Of a stretch of DNA of 64,000 nucleotides, positions 9,053-16,848 are shown in pieces. Position 1 is the stretch's first letter. The number at the start of each line of letters is the position of its first letter. Both the position numbers and the translations under genes were made by a program. The notes under the pieces were generated by a model that had not been told where the DNA came from, searched no databases, and was given only the letters and a program-made list of their open reading frames with translations. The DNA is from Hymenobacter armeniacus (GTDB taxonomy: Bacteria; Bacteroidota; Bacteroidia; Cytophagales; Hymenobacteraceae). The DNA lies in NCBI RefSeq assembly GCF_014699055.1, contig NZ_JACXAC010000005.1, positions 186,001 to 250,000 of the forward strand, in the 5' to 3' direction.

Positions 9053-9087
9053 GTGTAACACACTTTGTTGTTTATACAGTGTTACAC
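9053..9087. promoter_or_regulatory. Paired GTGTAACAC/GTGTTACAC operator-like sites upstream of the HTH gene
   Basis: GTGTAACAC at 9053-9061 is answered by its exact reverse complement at 9079-9087, centres 26 bases apart. A third copy sits inside the downstream gene at 9503-9511. The surrounding 260 bases are unusually AT-rich and hold further GTAAC words. The layout suggests a site bound by a dimer, perhaps the HTH protein itself. Confidence 0.5.
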
Positions 9088-9181
9088 TATTTGCAACAAA
9101 CATATTTTGTAAATGTAACGTTCTGCGCAAGTGCAATACTTGTAATTTATGTACATTTCTGTACGATATTTATTCGAACAG

Positions 9182-9214
9182 TTTTGTTTAATCGAATTAT
9201 AAGTAACATATTTG
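9182..9214 (+). promoter_or_regulatory. Bacteroidota promoter of the HTH gene
   Basis: A -33 TTTTG at 9182-9186 is followed after 20 bases by CATATTTG at 9207-9214, seven of eight matches to TAnnTTTG. The remaining leader to the ATG at 9241 is 26 bases, the same as for other promoters in this window. Confidence 0.65.
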
Positions 9215-9240
9215 CATCAGCGTTACGCAACACTCTCAAT

Positions 9241-9627
9241 ATGCCACATCAAGGCGAAATCCTGCAGGAAGCCATCAAAAACAGCGGTATTTCCATTACG
9301 CGTATCGTAGAGGAAATGGGGATTACACGTCCTACCATTTATCGTAAATTCAAAGAAGAAACAATTGATTACACCTTTGTAAAAAGAATTGGTGACATCA
9401 TCAATCATGATTTTTCTAATGACTTTACATCGTTACAACAATCGATGTTGCCATTTGTAACTCCTGTACAAAAGCCTGTTGTTACACATACTGTAACGCA
9501 ACGTGTAACACAGCCTCAACAATCAGATTCTGACCCCGCTAAGCAGCTTTTAATACTACAGGCGAAGTATATTTCCCTTCTAGAAGCCTACAATGAACTT
9601 CTGTTGAAGGTGTATGGCCCTAAGTGA
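9241..9627 (+). CDS. AT-rich helix-turn-helix DNA-binding protein
   Basis: I recognise the fold type but not the family. Residues 6-39 form a helix-turn-helix (ITRIVEEMGITRPTIYRKF) resembling Fis- or Cro-like units. A central stretch repeats Val-Thr pairs (residues 76-95), and the last 28 residues (AKQLLILQAKYISLLEAYNELL) look like a coiled coil suited to dimerisation. The 128-residue gene is far richer in AT than its neighbours. The Val-Thr codons are written GTAAC, so the gene carries the GTGTAACAC word seen in its own upstream region. A parS site follows seven bases after the stop codon. Autoregulation is an inference. Confidence 0.7.
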   Translation: MPHQGEILQEAIKNSGISITRIVEEMGITRPTIYRKFKEETIDYTFVKRIGDIINHDFSNDFTSLQQSMLPFVTPVQKPVVTHTVTQRVTQPQQSDSDPAKQLLILQAKYISLLEAYNELLLKVYGPK

Positions 9628-9633
9628 CAAAAA

Positions 9634-9649
9634 TGTTCCACGTGAAACA
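9634..9649. promoter_or_regulatory. parS centromere site (ParB binding)
   Basis: The 16-mer TGTTCCACGTGAAACA matches the widely conserved bacterial parS consensus TGTTNCACGTGAAACA at every position. It lies between the HTH gene and the DciA-like/recF operon, and is flanked by A and T runs that extend the palindrome. ParB loaded here would organise and segregate the origin region. parA and parB are not in this window. Confidence 0.88.
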
Positions 9650-9655
9650 TTTTTG

Positions 9656-9899
9656 TTCGTGGCTGAGCGGAACGCTGAACACGCAAATACTGTTGTGCGT
9701 GAAAAGCGTAGCCGAAAGGATTGCTGAGCCAACCGAGTTGCTGTTCTTATACAGCCCAGATTTTGCCAAACAAGATTACACTGAATTGCTGCTGGCGCGC
9801 AAGCCGACACTGCCAGACTGTGGGGAAGGGAGGCTGCCAAGCAGCCTTAATCCAAGGTTATGTAGAGGGAGGTGGTGCAGGAAAGAAGAGGCCGGGCGC
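9656..9899. other. Intergenic stretch between parS and the DciA-like gene
   Basis: No credible gene, repeat or terminator is visible in these 244 bases. Short open frames on both strands lack any recognisable protein character. A weak hairpin of CACGCA and TGCGTG lies near 9680-9705. Confidence 0.4.
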
Positions 9900-10208
9900 C
9901 TAGAGGAAAATAACCTCGGTAACCACCGTTTCGCCTACTTCTGCGTTGATGAGTTCGGCTACCCTAGTCTTCGCCATGAGCAACTCGTGCTTAAGGGGAG
10001 CCGAAGTGAGGCGCACAAAGAGGCGGCCTTTGTTAACGTACACCTCCTGGGTTTTCAAAGCCACAGCCTTACCCATGACCCGTTCCCAACTCGACACCAC
10101 CGTCACCTCATTGAGCTTGCCTTGCAGGCGGTAGGTGCGGACCAATGCTTCGAGACCCTCCTTGAGAGAGATGTCGCCGGAACGGGAAGGGGAGGAGTGC
10201 TTTTTCAC
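9900..10208 (-). CDS. DciA-like DUF721 protein (putative replicative helicase loader)
   Basis: This 102-residue protein matches the compact DUF721 pattern: a LKEGLEALVRTYRLQGKL start, a conserved SSWERVMG motif near residue 40, and a LFVRLTSAPLKHELL core. DUF721 includes DciA, the helicase operator found in bacteria that lack DnaC/DnaI. Translation starts at GTG 10208. It follows recF by 70 bases on the same strand, a common Bacteroidota neighbourhood, but also has its own -7 element at 10257-10264. It acts in the cytoplasm with DnaB, by family inference. Confidence 0.82.
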   Translation of the reverse strand: MKKHSSPSRSGDISLKEGLEALVRTYRLQGKLNEVTVVSSWERVMGKAVALKTQEVYVNKGRLFVRLTSAPLKHELLMAKTRVAELINAEVGETVVTEVIFL

Positions 10209-10256
10209 AGAAATGTTAACCTAAACCACGGGCAAAGAAGCCCCGGTTTTGCAGTG

Positions 10257-10264
10257 CAAAGGTA
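10257..10264 (-). promoter_or_regulatory. -7 element between recF and the DciA-like gene
   Basis: The minus strand reads TACCTTTG, an exact TAnnTTTG match, inside the 70-base gap between recF and the downstream gene. The DciA-like gene may therefore be transcribed independently of recF. Confidence 0.5.
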
Positions 10265-10278
10265 GCGCAAGGGTACCG

Positions 10279-11394
10279 CTAAACGGGCGCCACACTGCCA
10301 TCCTGCACCCGAAAACGGAGGATGGGAATGGTAACGCGGGCAAGGGCTTGGTCGGTTCGCTCTAGGTTCGTGTCGGTCAAAAACACTTGGCCAAAGGTTT
10401 CATCGGCGACAAGTTCGAGCAGGCGGGCAATGCGTTTATCATCCAGCCTATCGAAGATGTCGTCGAGCAGCAAAAGGGGTTTATGCTGCTGCTTGGCTGC
10501 GAGCATTTCAAACTGCGCAAGTTTCAGCGCAATGGCAAAAGACTTCTGCTGACCCTGAGAGGCATGGCTTTTCACTGGCAACTCGTCCATAAGGAATACA
10601 AAGTCGTCGCGGTGCGAGCCGGTTGTGCTGCGCTGCAGGGCAAAGTCGCGTCGCTCATTCATGCGCAGCAGCTGCGCAAAGTCGGCGCTAATGAGCTGGC
10701 TCTTGTACGTGAGCGTGACGAGCTCCCGGCCATCAGCCAACTGCTGGTAGTGCCGCTGGAACATAGGCACGTACTCATCCAGGAAGGCTTGGCGCAGGAG
10801 GGTAAGCTGCTGGCCGATGGGAGCCAACTGCTCATCCAAGGCCAAGAGGTACTCACGGTCGAAGCCATGCGCGGGCCGGTCACTCCCTTGCTTTAGTACC
10901 GCGTTGCGCTGGCGGAGCAAGGCATTGTAGGCAATGAGTAGTTCAAGAAACTCGTGGTCTAACTGAGCCATGAGGCTATCGAAATACTTACGGCGCTCCT
11001 CGCTGCCTTGGCGGATGAGGTCGGTGTCGTAAGGCGAAATCAGCACGGCAGGGTAGCGACCGATGTGGTCGGCCATGCGCTCATACGCCTGCTTGTTGTG
11101 GGTAAGGGTCTTTTTTTGCCCAGCGCGCAGGCTAACCTGAATGGTTTCGGGGCTAGTAGGCAATTCCGAGCTAAAAACACCCTTAACTACAAAGAAATCA
11201 GAGCCTTGCTTGATGCAAAGAGCGTCAGATGAGGTGATGGCGCTTTTAGTGAGCGACAGGTAGTGAATGGCGTCGAGCAGGTTAGTTTTTCCGCTGCCAT
11301 TGTCCCCGATGAAGCAATTGAGGCCAGGGGAAAGGCGAAGCGCCGCGTCGTCATAGTTTTTAAAAAAAAGCAGCTGGAGGGAGTCAAGGGTCAT
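10279..11394 (-). CDS. recF: DNA replication and repair protein RecF
   Basis: RecF is an SMC-like ATPase that helps load RecA at gaps in single-stranded DNA. Walker A GDNGSGKT lies at residues 30-37, the ABC-type signature region is SHASQGQQKS, and Walker B is LLLLDDIFDRLD near the C-terminus. The 371 residues fit the family. The ATG at 11394 (MTLDSLQLLFFKNY) is chosen because conserved sequence begins there. recF is usually near oriC, and here it is accompanied by a DciA-like gene and a parS site. It is divergent from pdhA with 74 bases between start codons. Confidence 0.96.
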   Translation of the reverse strand: MTLDSLQLLFFKNYDDAALRLSPGLNCFIGDNGSGKTNLLDAIHYLSLTKSAITSSDALCIKQGSDFFVVKGVFSSELPTSPETIQVSLRAGQKKTLTHNKQAYERMADHIGRYPAVLISPYDTDLIRQGSEERRKYFDSLMAQLDHEFLELLIAYNALLRQRNAVLKQGSDRPAHGFDREYLLALDEQLAPIGQQLTLLRQAFLDEYVPMFQRHYQQLADGRELVTLTYKSQLISADFAQLLRMNERRDFALQRSTTGSHRDDFVFLMDELPVKSHASQGQQKSFAIALKLAQFEMLAAKQQHKPLLLLDDIFDRLDDKRIARLLELVADETFGQVFLTDTNLERTDQALARVTIPILRFRVQDGSVAPV

Positions 11395-11468
11395 AAGGTT
11401 CGGTATTGCCAGCACTTTTACGTAATTTCGCCCTCCCAACGCGAAATATTCTTTTCCTCGAACTTGCT

Positions 11469-12638
11469 ATGGCGGATACGAAAGTAAAAGCTGCTTCCAA
11501 AAAAACGACGGCATCTAATGGCGCAGCTGCAGCCAAAGCAAACGGCAAAGCCGCTACAACCGGTGGCCAGCCCGACCCGGTGATGCCCGGCACCGATGCG
11601 CCCGAGATGGGGGCTTCGGGCACCGACCTGTCCCAGGAGGCGAAGGCGGGAACAAACTTCCCCAAGGAAACCTACCTGCGCTGGTACGAGCAGATGCAGC
11701 TCATGCGCAAGTTTGAGGATAAAGCCGGCCAGCTGTACGGCCAGCAAAAAATCAAAGGCTTCTGCCACCTCTACATCGGCCAGGAGGCCTGCGTAGCCGG
11801 TCAGGTGTCGGCGTTGGAGAAGGGCGACAAATACATCACCGCTTACCGCGACCACGCCCACCCGTTGGCGCTGGGCACCTCGCCCAATGCCGTGATGGCC
11901 GAGCTGTTTGCCAAAGCCACCGGATGCTCGAAGGGCAAAGGCGGCTCAATGCACATGTTCGACAAAGAAGTAGGGTTCATGGGCGGCCACGGCATTGTGG
12001 GCGGCCAGGTGCCGATGGGCGCGGGCATTGCCTTCGCCGAGAAATACAACAAGACCGGCAAGCTCTGCATTTGCTCGATGGGCGACGGCGCCGTGCGCCA
12101 GGGCGCCCTACACGAGGCCTTCAACATGGCCATGCTGTGGAAGCTGCCCGTCATCTTCGTGATTGAGAACAACGGCTACGCCATGGGCACGTCGGTGCAG
12201 CGCACCTCCAACGTGACCGACCTCTACAAGATTGGCCTGAGCTACGACATGCCTTCGGAGCCGGTGAACGGCATGCGCGTGGAAGACGTGCACGAGGCCG
12301 TGGCCCGCGCCGCCGAGCGCGCCCGCGCCGGCGAAGGCCCCACGCTGCTTGAGTTCAAGACCTACCGCTACAAGGGCCACTCGATGAGCGACCCCGCCAA
12401 GTACCGCACCAAGGAAGAGCTGGAAGACTACCGTCACCGCGACCCCATCGAAGCCGTGCGCCACACCATCCTCACCAACAACATGGCGACGGAGGCCGAC
12501 CTCGAAGCCATTGATGAGCGCGTGAAGGGCCAGGTGGCCGAGTCGGTAGAGTTTGCCGAGACCTCGCCTTACCCCACGCCCGACGAGCTCTACAAGGACG
12601 TGTACGTGCAGGAAGACTATCCCTATATCCACGACTAA
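11469..12638 (+). CDS. pdhA: Pyruvate dehydrogenase E1 component, alpha subunit
   Basis: This thiamine-diphosphate enzyme decarboxylates pyruvate as the first step of the pyruvate dehydrogenase complex. The diphosphate-binding motif begins with GDGAVRQGALHEAFN at about residue 205 and ends at ENNGYAMG. The phosphorylation-loop-like YKGHSMSDPAKYR is also present. The first 60 residues are rich in Ala, Lys, Thr and Gly and look disordered, an addition to the usual start. E1-beta and E2 are not adjacent. The ATG at 11469 (MADTKVKAASKK) is preferred to an upstream ATG at 11406, which would reach almost to the recF start. Confidence 0.95.
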   Translation: MADTKVKAASKKTTASNGAAAAKANGKAATTGGQPDPVMPGTDAPEMGASGTDLSQEAKAGTNFPKETYLRWYEQMQLMRKFEDKAGQLYGQQKIKGFCHLYIGQEACVAGQVSALEKGDKYITAYRDHAHPLALGTSPNAVMAELFAKATGCSKGKGGSMHMFDKEVGFMGGHGIVGGQVPMGAGIAFAEKYNKTGKLCICSMGDGAVRQGALHEAFNMAMLWKLPVIFVIENNGYAMGTSVQRTSNVTDLYKIGLSYDMPSEPVNGMRVEDVHEAVARAAERARAGEGPTLLEFKTYRYKGHSMSDPAKYRTKEELEDYRHRDPIEAVRHTILTNNMATEADLEAIDERVKGQVAESVEFAETSPYPTPDELYKDVYVQEDYPYIHD

Positions 12639-12649
12639 ACAGGAATGGC

Positions 12650-12745
12650 TGCGAGCGAATAGCTGGCAGCCATTAGCTTTACAGATTCTAACCACCCCGA
12701 TTGTTAACTAAAAGCTAGCAGCTGACGGCTAATAGCTAGCAGCTT
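12650..12745. repeat. Imperfect inverted repeat family I (AGCTAGCAGCT words)
   Basis: The gap after pdhA holds AGCTGGCAGCCATTAGC near 12660 and, about 45 bases on, clustered AGCTAGCAGCT and GGCTAATAGCT words in the opposite sense. The arms pair imperfectly. It resembles the other head-to-head intergenic elements here. Confidence 0.55.
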
Positions 12746-12752
12746 CTCTGAT

Positions 12753-13520
12753 ATGTCGAAGATTCCGTACACTGGCAAAAGCCAGCAGGCCCGCCAGGGG
12801 CAAGTAACCCAGAACGTGCCGGCCGACCCGCTGGCACCGGCCGAGAACCTGCCGGCCGAAAACCCGTTGCTGGAAGACCCGGACGCCTTGGCTGCCCGCC
12901 TGGCCGAGTCGGAAGATTTCGTGCGCAACAACCGCAACGTGCTGCTGACCATTCTGGCCGTGGTGGTGCTGGCGGTGGTGGGCGGCTTCGGCTACTACAC
13001 TTGGCGCAACCAGCAAGACCAGAAAGCGCAGGCCAGCATGTTCCGCGCCGTGAACAACTGGGAAGCCGACTCGCTGAACAAAGCCATCAAGGGCGACGGC
13101 AAAGCGCCGGGTCTGGTGACGGTGGCCAACGAGTACGGCAACACCAAGGCCGGCAACCTGGCCAACTTCTACGCCGGTGTGGCATCGTTGAAGCAGGGCA
13201 AGTTCAAAGAAGCCCTCGACTACCTCGAAGACTTTAGCTCCGACGACTACCTGGTGCAGAGCCGCGCCTACGCCCTGATGGGCGACGCGCAGCTGGAGCT
13301 CAACAAGCCCAAGGAAGCCGCCGACCTGTACGCCAAAGCCGCCGACCACAACGCCAACGAGTACTTCTCGCCCGGCTACCTGATGAAGGAAGCCACGGCC
13401 CGCGAAGTAGCCGGCGACACCGACGGCGCCGTGAAGGCTTACGACCGCATCATCAACGAATACCCCACGGCCCAGGAAGTAGCCGAAGCCCGCCAGTACA
13501 AGGCCAAACTGGCCAAATAA
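12753..13520 (+). CDS. Membrane-anchored tetratricopeptide-repeat protein (YfgM-like)
   Basis: This 255-residue protein has a charged 60-residue cytoplasmic N-terminus, one transmembrane helix (residues 66-84) and a periplasmic part made of TPR-like helical pairs with repeated A-x-x-L-x-x-G-x-x-x-E-A spacing. That is the layout of YfgM-like proteins, which in gammaproteobacteria work with PpiD at the Sec translocon. It precedes ribH, separated by a repeat. The role is inferred from architecture only. Confidence 0.75.
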   Translation: MSKIPYTGKSQQARQGQVTQNVPADPLAPAENLPAENPLLEDPDALAARLAESEDFVRNNRNVLLTILAVVVLAVVGGFGYYTWRNQQDQKAQASMFRAVNNWEADSLNKAIKGDGKAPGLVTVANEYGNTKAGNLANFYAGVASLKQGKFKEALDYLEDFSSDDYLVQSRAYALMGDAQLELNKPKEAADLYAKAADHNANEYFSPGYLMKEATAREVAGDTDGAVKAYDRIINEYPTAQEVAEARQYKAKLAK

Positions 13521-13535
13521 AGACTTAGCTTACCG

Positions 13536-13622
13536 GTCGTCCTGAGCACAGCGAAGGACCTTGTCGCACCCGAACGAAGCTCGTTCAACCGTGATGAGGT
13601 CCTTCGCCGCGTTCAGGATGAC
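13536..13622. repeat. Inverted repeat family C, copy 1
   Basis: Arms 13536-13561 and 13597-13622 match as reverse complements in 22 of 26 positions, with the core AGCGAAGGACCT. The same family forms a perfect 29-base pair of arms at 42707-42786. It fills the gap between the TPR gene and ribH and ends 21 bases before the ribH start codon. Confidence 0.85.
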
Positions 13623-13643
13623 GCTTTTTTACGCATCAATCCC

Positions 13644-14120
13644 ATGGCAACTGCCCTCCAGAATCTGAGCGACTACGACGCTTCCTCCTTCATCGACATC
13701 AGCGAAAAGCGGTTTGGGCTGGTGGTGGCCGACTGGAACCGCGAGATAACCGACGTGCTGAGCGCCGGCGCCTACGAGACCCTGCTCAAGCACGGCGCCA
13801 ACCCCGACAACATCTTCCGCAACACCGTGCCGGGCAGCTTCGAGCTGACACTGGGGGCCCAGTTCTTGGCGCAGCACGACGAGATGGACGCGGTGATATG
13901 CCTGGGCGTGGTGATTCAGGGCGAAACCAAGCACGACGATTACATCTGCCACGCCGTGGCGCAGGGCATCACCAACGTGGCACTGAAATTTAACAAACCG
14001 GTCATTTTCGGCCTCGTGACCACCAATACGCTGGAGCAAGCCTGGGACCGGGCCGGCGGCAAGCACGGCAACAAGGGCGTAGAAGCCGCCGTGGCGGCCA
14101 TCCAAATGCTGGGTTTTTAA
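13644..14120 (+). CDS. ribH: 6,7-dimethyl-8-ribityllumazine synthase
   Basis: RibH condenses 5-amino-6-ribitylaminouracil with dihydroxybutanone phosphate, the penultimate step of riboflavin synthesis, and typically forms large icosahedral or pentameric assemblies. The 158-residue length and the motifs VVADWNREITD, VPGSFELTLGAQ, LGVVIQGETKHDDYI and FGLVTTNTLEQAWDRAG identify it clearly. No FMN riboswitch is visible upstream; instead a family C repeat sits there. Other rib genes are not in the window. Confidence 0.96.
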   Translation: MATALQNLSDYDASSFIDISEKRFGLVVADWNREITDVLSAGAYETLLKHGANPDNIFRNTVPGSFELTLGAQFLAQHDEMDAVICLGVVIQGETKHDDYICHAVAQGITNVALKFNKPVIFGLVTTNTLEQAWDRAGGKHGNKGVEAAVAAIQMLGF

Positions 14121-14149
14121 CCAGTTAGCGAAAAGCGCGATAAAAGCCG

Positions 14150-14157
14150 TAACTTTG
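14150..14157 (+). promoter_or_regulatory. -7 element for the DksA-like gene
   Basis: TAACTTTG matches TAnnTTTG exactly. It lies about 150 bases before the ATG at 14306, so the transcript would carry a long leader with potential stems around 14230-14265. Confidence 0.55.
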
Positions 14158-14305
14158 CGGCCGCAAAATGAAGCACGCAACGGCTTTAAGCCAACGCAAT
14201 AGCCGTTCTTAGCACCTGCTAAACCTTTTAGGGGCCCATGGCGTTGCCGGTGCGGCGCATGGGGCAATTTCATACCATACTTCGCAGTCTTTTTTTACCC
14301 ATTCG

Positions 14306-14689
14306 ATGAACGACGACAACATTCGCTATTCCCGGGAGGACCTCAACGAGTTCGACCAGATTATTCAGGAGAAGCTGACGGCGGCTCGCAAGGAGTTGTC
14401 CTTCATCAAGGAAACCCTGAACCGCAGCAACGACTCCGGCACCGACACCACGGCCTCGTCGGCCAAGGTGCTAGAAGACGGCGCCGACACCGCCGAGAAA
14501 GAAAGCATGAACCAGCTGGCTTCGCGTCAGATGAAGTTCATTCAGCAGCTCGAGAACGCCCAGGTCCGCATCAAAAACGGCACCTACGGCGTGTGCATCG
14601 GCACGGGCAAGCTCATCCCCAAGGAGCGCCTGCGTGCGGTGCCCCACACCCAGCATTCGATTGAAGCCAAAATGGCTCGCCGCGACTAA
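14306..14689 (+). CDS. DksA/TraR-family protein lacking the zinc-finger cysteines
   Basis: DksA binds RNA polymerase in its secondary channel and works with ppGpp. This 127-residue protein has the coiled-coil N-terminal half (residues 10-95) and the C-terminal segment NGTYGVCIGTGKLIPKERL, which aligns with the zinc-finger region of the family. Only one of the four zinc cysteines remains (GVCIG), as in many Bacteroidota homologues. The tip-like DGADTAEKES lies mid-coil. The long leader suggests post-transcriptional control, but I see no known riboswitch. Confidence 0.85.
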   Translation: MNDDNIRYSREDLNEFDQIIQEKLTAARKELSFIKETLNRSNDSGTDTTASSAKVLEDGADTAEKESMNQLASRQMKFIQQLENAQVRIKNGTYGVCIGTGKLIPKERLRAVPHTQHSIEAKMARRD

Positions 14690-14711
14690 ACGGCAACAAT
14701 TTCCTGGTGGT

Positions 14712-14790
14712 CGGTACTGCGCGGCAGTAGTCAGAATGTTTTTTGCGTTGACGCTGTTCAACCGCTCTGACTACTGCCGGCGCAGTACCG
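14712..14790. repeat. Inverted repeat family D
   Basis: Arms 14712-14735 and 14766-14790 pair perfectly except for one inserted base. The arms contain GGTACTGCGC and GGCAGTAGTCAGA. The element occupies the gap between the DksA-like gene and the pseudouridine synthase. Confidence 0.85.
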
Positions 14791-14842
14791 GCCGCTCTTT
14801 TTAACCTGTACCGTAGCGATACGGCACGCAACTTTTCTCCCC

Positions 14843-16765
14843 ATGGGCAAGAAGCATTTTTCTGACAACAAGGCGGACCGTCGCGGCGGCCGCAACACGG
14901 GCGGCCCCGGCGGCTTTGGCAACAACGAGCGGGCAGGCCAGGGCGGCCCGGCCGGCCGCAGTGCCGACCGCGGCGAGCGAGGTGGCTACTCCAGCGCCCG
15001 CCCCGGCAACGGCCGTCCGCCCACGAACGGCGCCTTTGGTCGCCCGGCGGGCGGGGCCTTCGGTGGCCGCAGCTTTGGCGATGGCGAGAAGCGTCCGTAC
15101 GGCGCGGGCAACCGCGAAGGCGGCAGCGGCTTCAACAAAGGCTTTGGCGGCAATAAGTTTGCGCCCCGGGAATTTGGCCAGCGCGAGCCGGGCGGTTTCC
15201 GCCCCGGCGCCGACCGTGACCGGCCGCGCGTAGGCGGAGAGCAGCGCAGCGGCACCAGCTACGGCCGCACCGCCGAGCGTCCGGAGCGCAGCAGCCCGGC
15301 TTCGGCCGACGGTCGTCCCGTCCGCGAGTACCAGCCCAAGGAGAACTGGCAGGGCCAGCCCTACCGCCGCGAGGGCGAGAAGGCCGTGCCGCGCGGCCTG
15401 CCCGGCGAGCGCAACCGCAAGTTCCAGAAGCAGAACCCCAACGCGCCGCAGGACGAAACCATTTATTCGCGTCCCGGCGGCAGCTTCGGCCGCAGCACCC
15501 CACGCGAGCCCGAAGATTTCCAGCGCAGCGAGGAGCGTGGCCCGAACCGGCCCATTCGCGCGGCGCGGCCGTTTGAGGCCAACCCGCCGCAGCCGCGCGA
15601 AGAGCGAGGCGAGCGCCGCGGCTTCGGTGCCGACCGTGACGAGCAGGGCGACGCCGACTACCGCGCCGACCAGGCCGCTTTCGGCCGGAAGTTTACGCCC
15701 GGCGCCTTTGGCCGCCGCGATGGGGCCCCGGCGGGCCGCAGCACCGGCGAGCGCCCCGGCAGCTACGAAAAGCGCGGCCCGAAGGAAAAGTGGGCACCCG
15801 CGCCCGGCAGCTTTGCCGAGCGCCGCGAGGCCCTGAAAGCCCAGGAGCGCAGCGTGCGCCGCTCGGGCACCGGCTACGGCGCCAGCGTGGACAAGCCCCG
15901 CCCGGCCCGCCCCGTGGGGCTGGACAACCGCGCCGACAAGCCCCGCTACGGCGAAAAGCCCGGCGAGGCACCCGACTACAAAAACCTGAAGCACTACGAG
16001 CAGGACAAGAACCGCGGCAACAAGCGTCGGCGCGAAGAAGCCGATGACTTCGGCACCGACGAGACGCGCCTGAACCGCTACATCGCCAACGCGGGCATTT
16101 GCTCGCGCCGCGAGGCCGACGCGCTTATTGCCGCCGGCGAAATCCGGGTGAACGGCGAAGTGGTGACGGAGATGGGCTACAAGGTGCAGCCCACCGACAC
16201 GGTGCAGTACGGCAAAACCAACCTCAACCGCGAGAAATCGGTGTACGTGCTGCTGAACAAGCCCAAGGACTTCATCACCACCACCGAAGACCCCGAAGGC
16301 CGCCGCACGGTGATGGACCTGGTGGCTGGCGCCTCGAAGGAACGCATCTTCCCGGTGGGCCGCCTCGACCGTAATACCACCGGCCTGCTGCTGTTCACCA
16401 ACGACGGTGAGGTCGCCCAGAAGCTCTCGCACCCCTCGCACAAGAACAAGAAAATCTACCAAGTGGAGCTTAGTCGCCCGCTCACGGAAGAAGACCTGGG
16501 CAAAATCGCCGCCGGCCTGGAGCTGGAAGATGGCAAAGCCGTGGTGGACGACGTGGCCGTGGTGGCCGGTAATGCGCACTTCGTGGGCATCGAAATTCAC
16601 ATTGGCCGCAACCGCATTGTGCGCCGCATTTTCGAGCACCTCGGCTACGAAGTGGTGGCCCTGGACCGGGTGCAGTACGCTGGCCTCACCAAGAAAGACC
16701 TGCCCCGCGGCAAGTGGCGCTTCCTGAGCGAGCAAGAGGTAATCCGTTTGAAGTATTTCCTGTAA
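14843..16765 (+). CDS. RluB/RsuA-type pseudouridine synthase with a long disordered Gly/Arg-rich N-terminus
   Basis: The C-terminal 240 residues form a complete rRNA pseudouridine synthase. An S4 RNA-binding domain (TRLNRYIANAGICSRREAD, from about residue 408) precedes the catalytic domain with its aspartate motif in PVGRLDRNTTGLLLFTNDG. The enzyme family isomerises a specific uridine in 23S rRNA. The first 400 residues are extremely rich in Gly, Arg, Pro, Glu and Ser, with RGG-like and FGR/PGERP-like repeats and no predicted fold. Such a tail may bind RNA or phase-separate, which is inference. At 640 residues it is more than twice the usual 240-300. Confidence 0.9.
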   Translation: MGKKHFSDNKADRRGGRNTGGPGGFGNNERAGQGGPAGRSADRGERGGYSSARPGNGRPPTNGAFGRPAGGAFGGRSFGDGEKRPYGAGNREGGSGFNKGFGGNKFAPREFGQREPGGFRPGADRDRPRVGGEQRSGTSYGRTAERPERSSPASADGRPVREYQPKENWQGQPYRREGEKAVPRGLPGERNRKFQKQNPNAPQDETIYSRPGGSFGRSTPREPEDFQRSEERGPNRPIRAARPFEANPPQPREERGERRGFGADRDEQGDADYRADQAAFGRKFTPGAFGRRDGAPAGRSTGERPGSYEKRGPKEKWAPAPGSFAERREALKAQERSVRRSGTGYGASVDKPRPARPVGLDNRADKPRYGEKPGEAPDYKNLKHYEQDKNRGNKRRREEADDFGTDETRLNRYIANAGICSRREADALIAAGEIRVNGEVVTEMGYKVQPTDTVQYGKTNLNREKSVYVLLNKPKDFITTTEDPEGRRTVMDLVAGASKERIFPVGRLDRNTTGLLLFTNDGEVAQKLSHPSHKNKKIYQVELSRPLTEEDLGKIAAGLELEDGKAVVDDVAVVAGNAHFVGIEIHIGRNRIVRRIFEHLGYEVVALDRVQYAGLTKKDLPRGKWRFLSEQEVIRLKYFL

Positions 16766-16783
16766 AGCTTTCCGCCTTTCGGT

Positions 16784-16826
16784 AAAAGAACGTCATGCAG
16801 CGCGCAGCGAAGCATGACGTTCTTTT
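16784..16826. terminator. Hairpin terminator between the pseudouridine synthase and coaX
   Basis: Perfect 15-base arms (AAAAGAACGTCATGC and its complement) flank a 13-base loop and end in a T-tract. The arm word ACGTCATGC recalls repeat family E at 58176, so this may be a shortened member of that family serving as a terminator. Confidence 0.75.
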
Positions 16827-16848
16827 TAAATCGCAACCTGTTCTATCG

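Noticed and set aside
9580..9840. 86-codon minus-strand open frame across parS
   Set aside because: No protein-like features, no promoter, and it runs through the parS site and the end of the HTH gene.
14843..16060. Repetitive Gly/Arg codons considered as a tandem DNA repeat or CRISPR-like array
   Set aside because: The units vary in length and sequence and follow the reading frame, so this is low-complexity coding sequence.
14801..16735. 644-codon open frame on the minus strand opposite the pseudouridine synthase
   Set aside because: Its Ala/Val/Leu/His-rich sequence is the typical antisense shadow of a GC-rich gene, and the plus strand encodes clear S4 and synthase domains.
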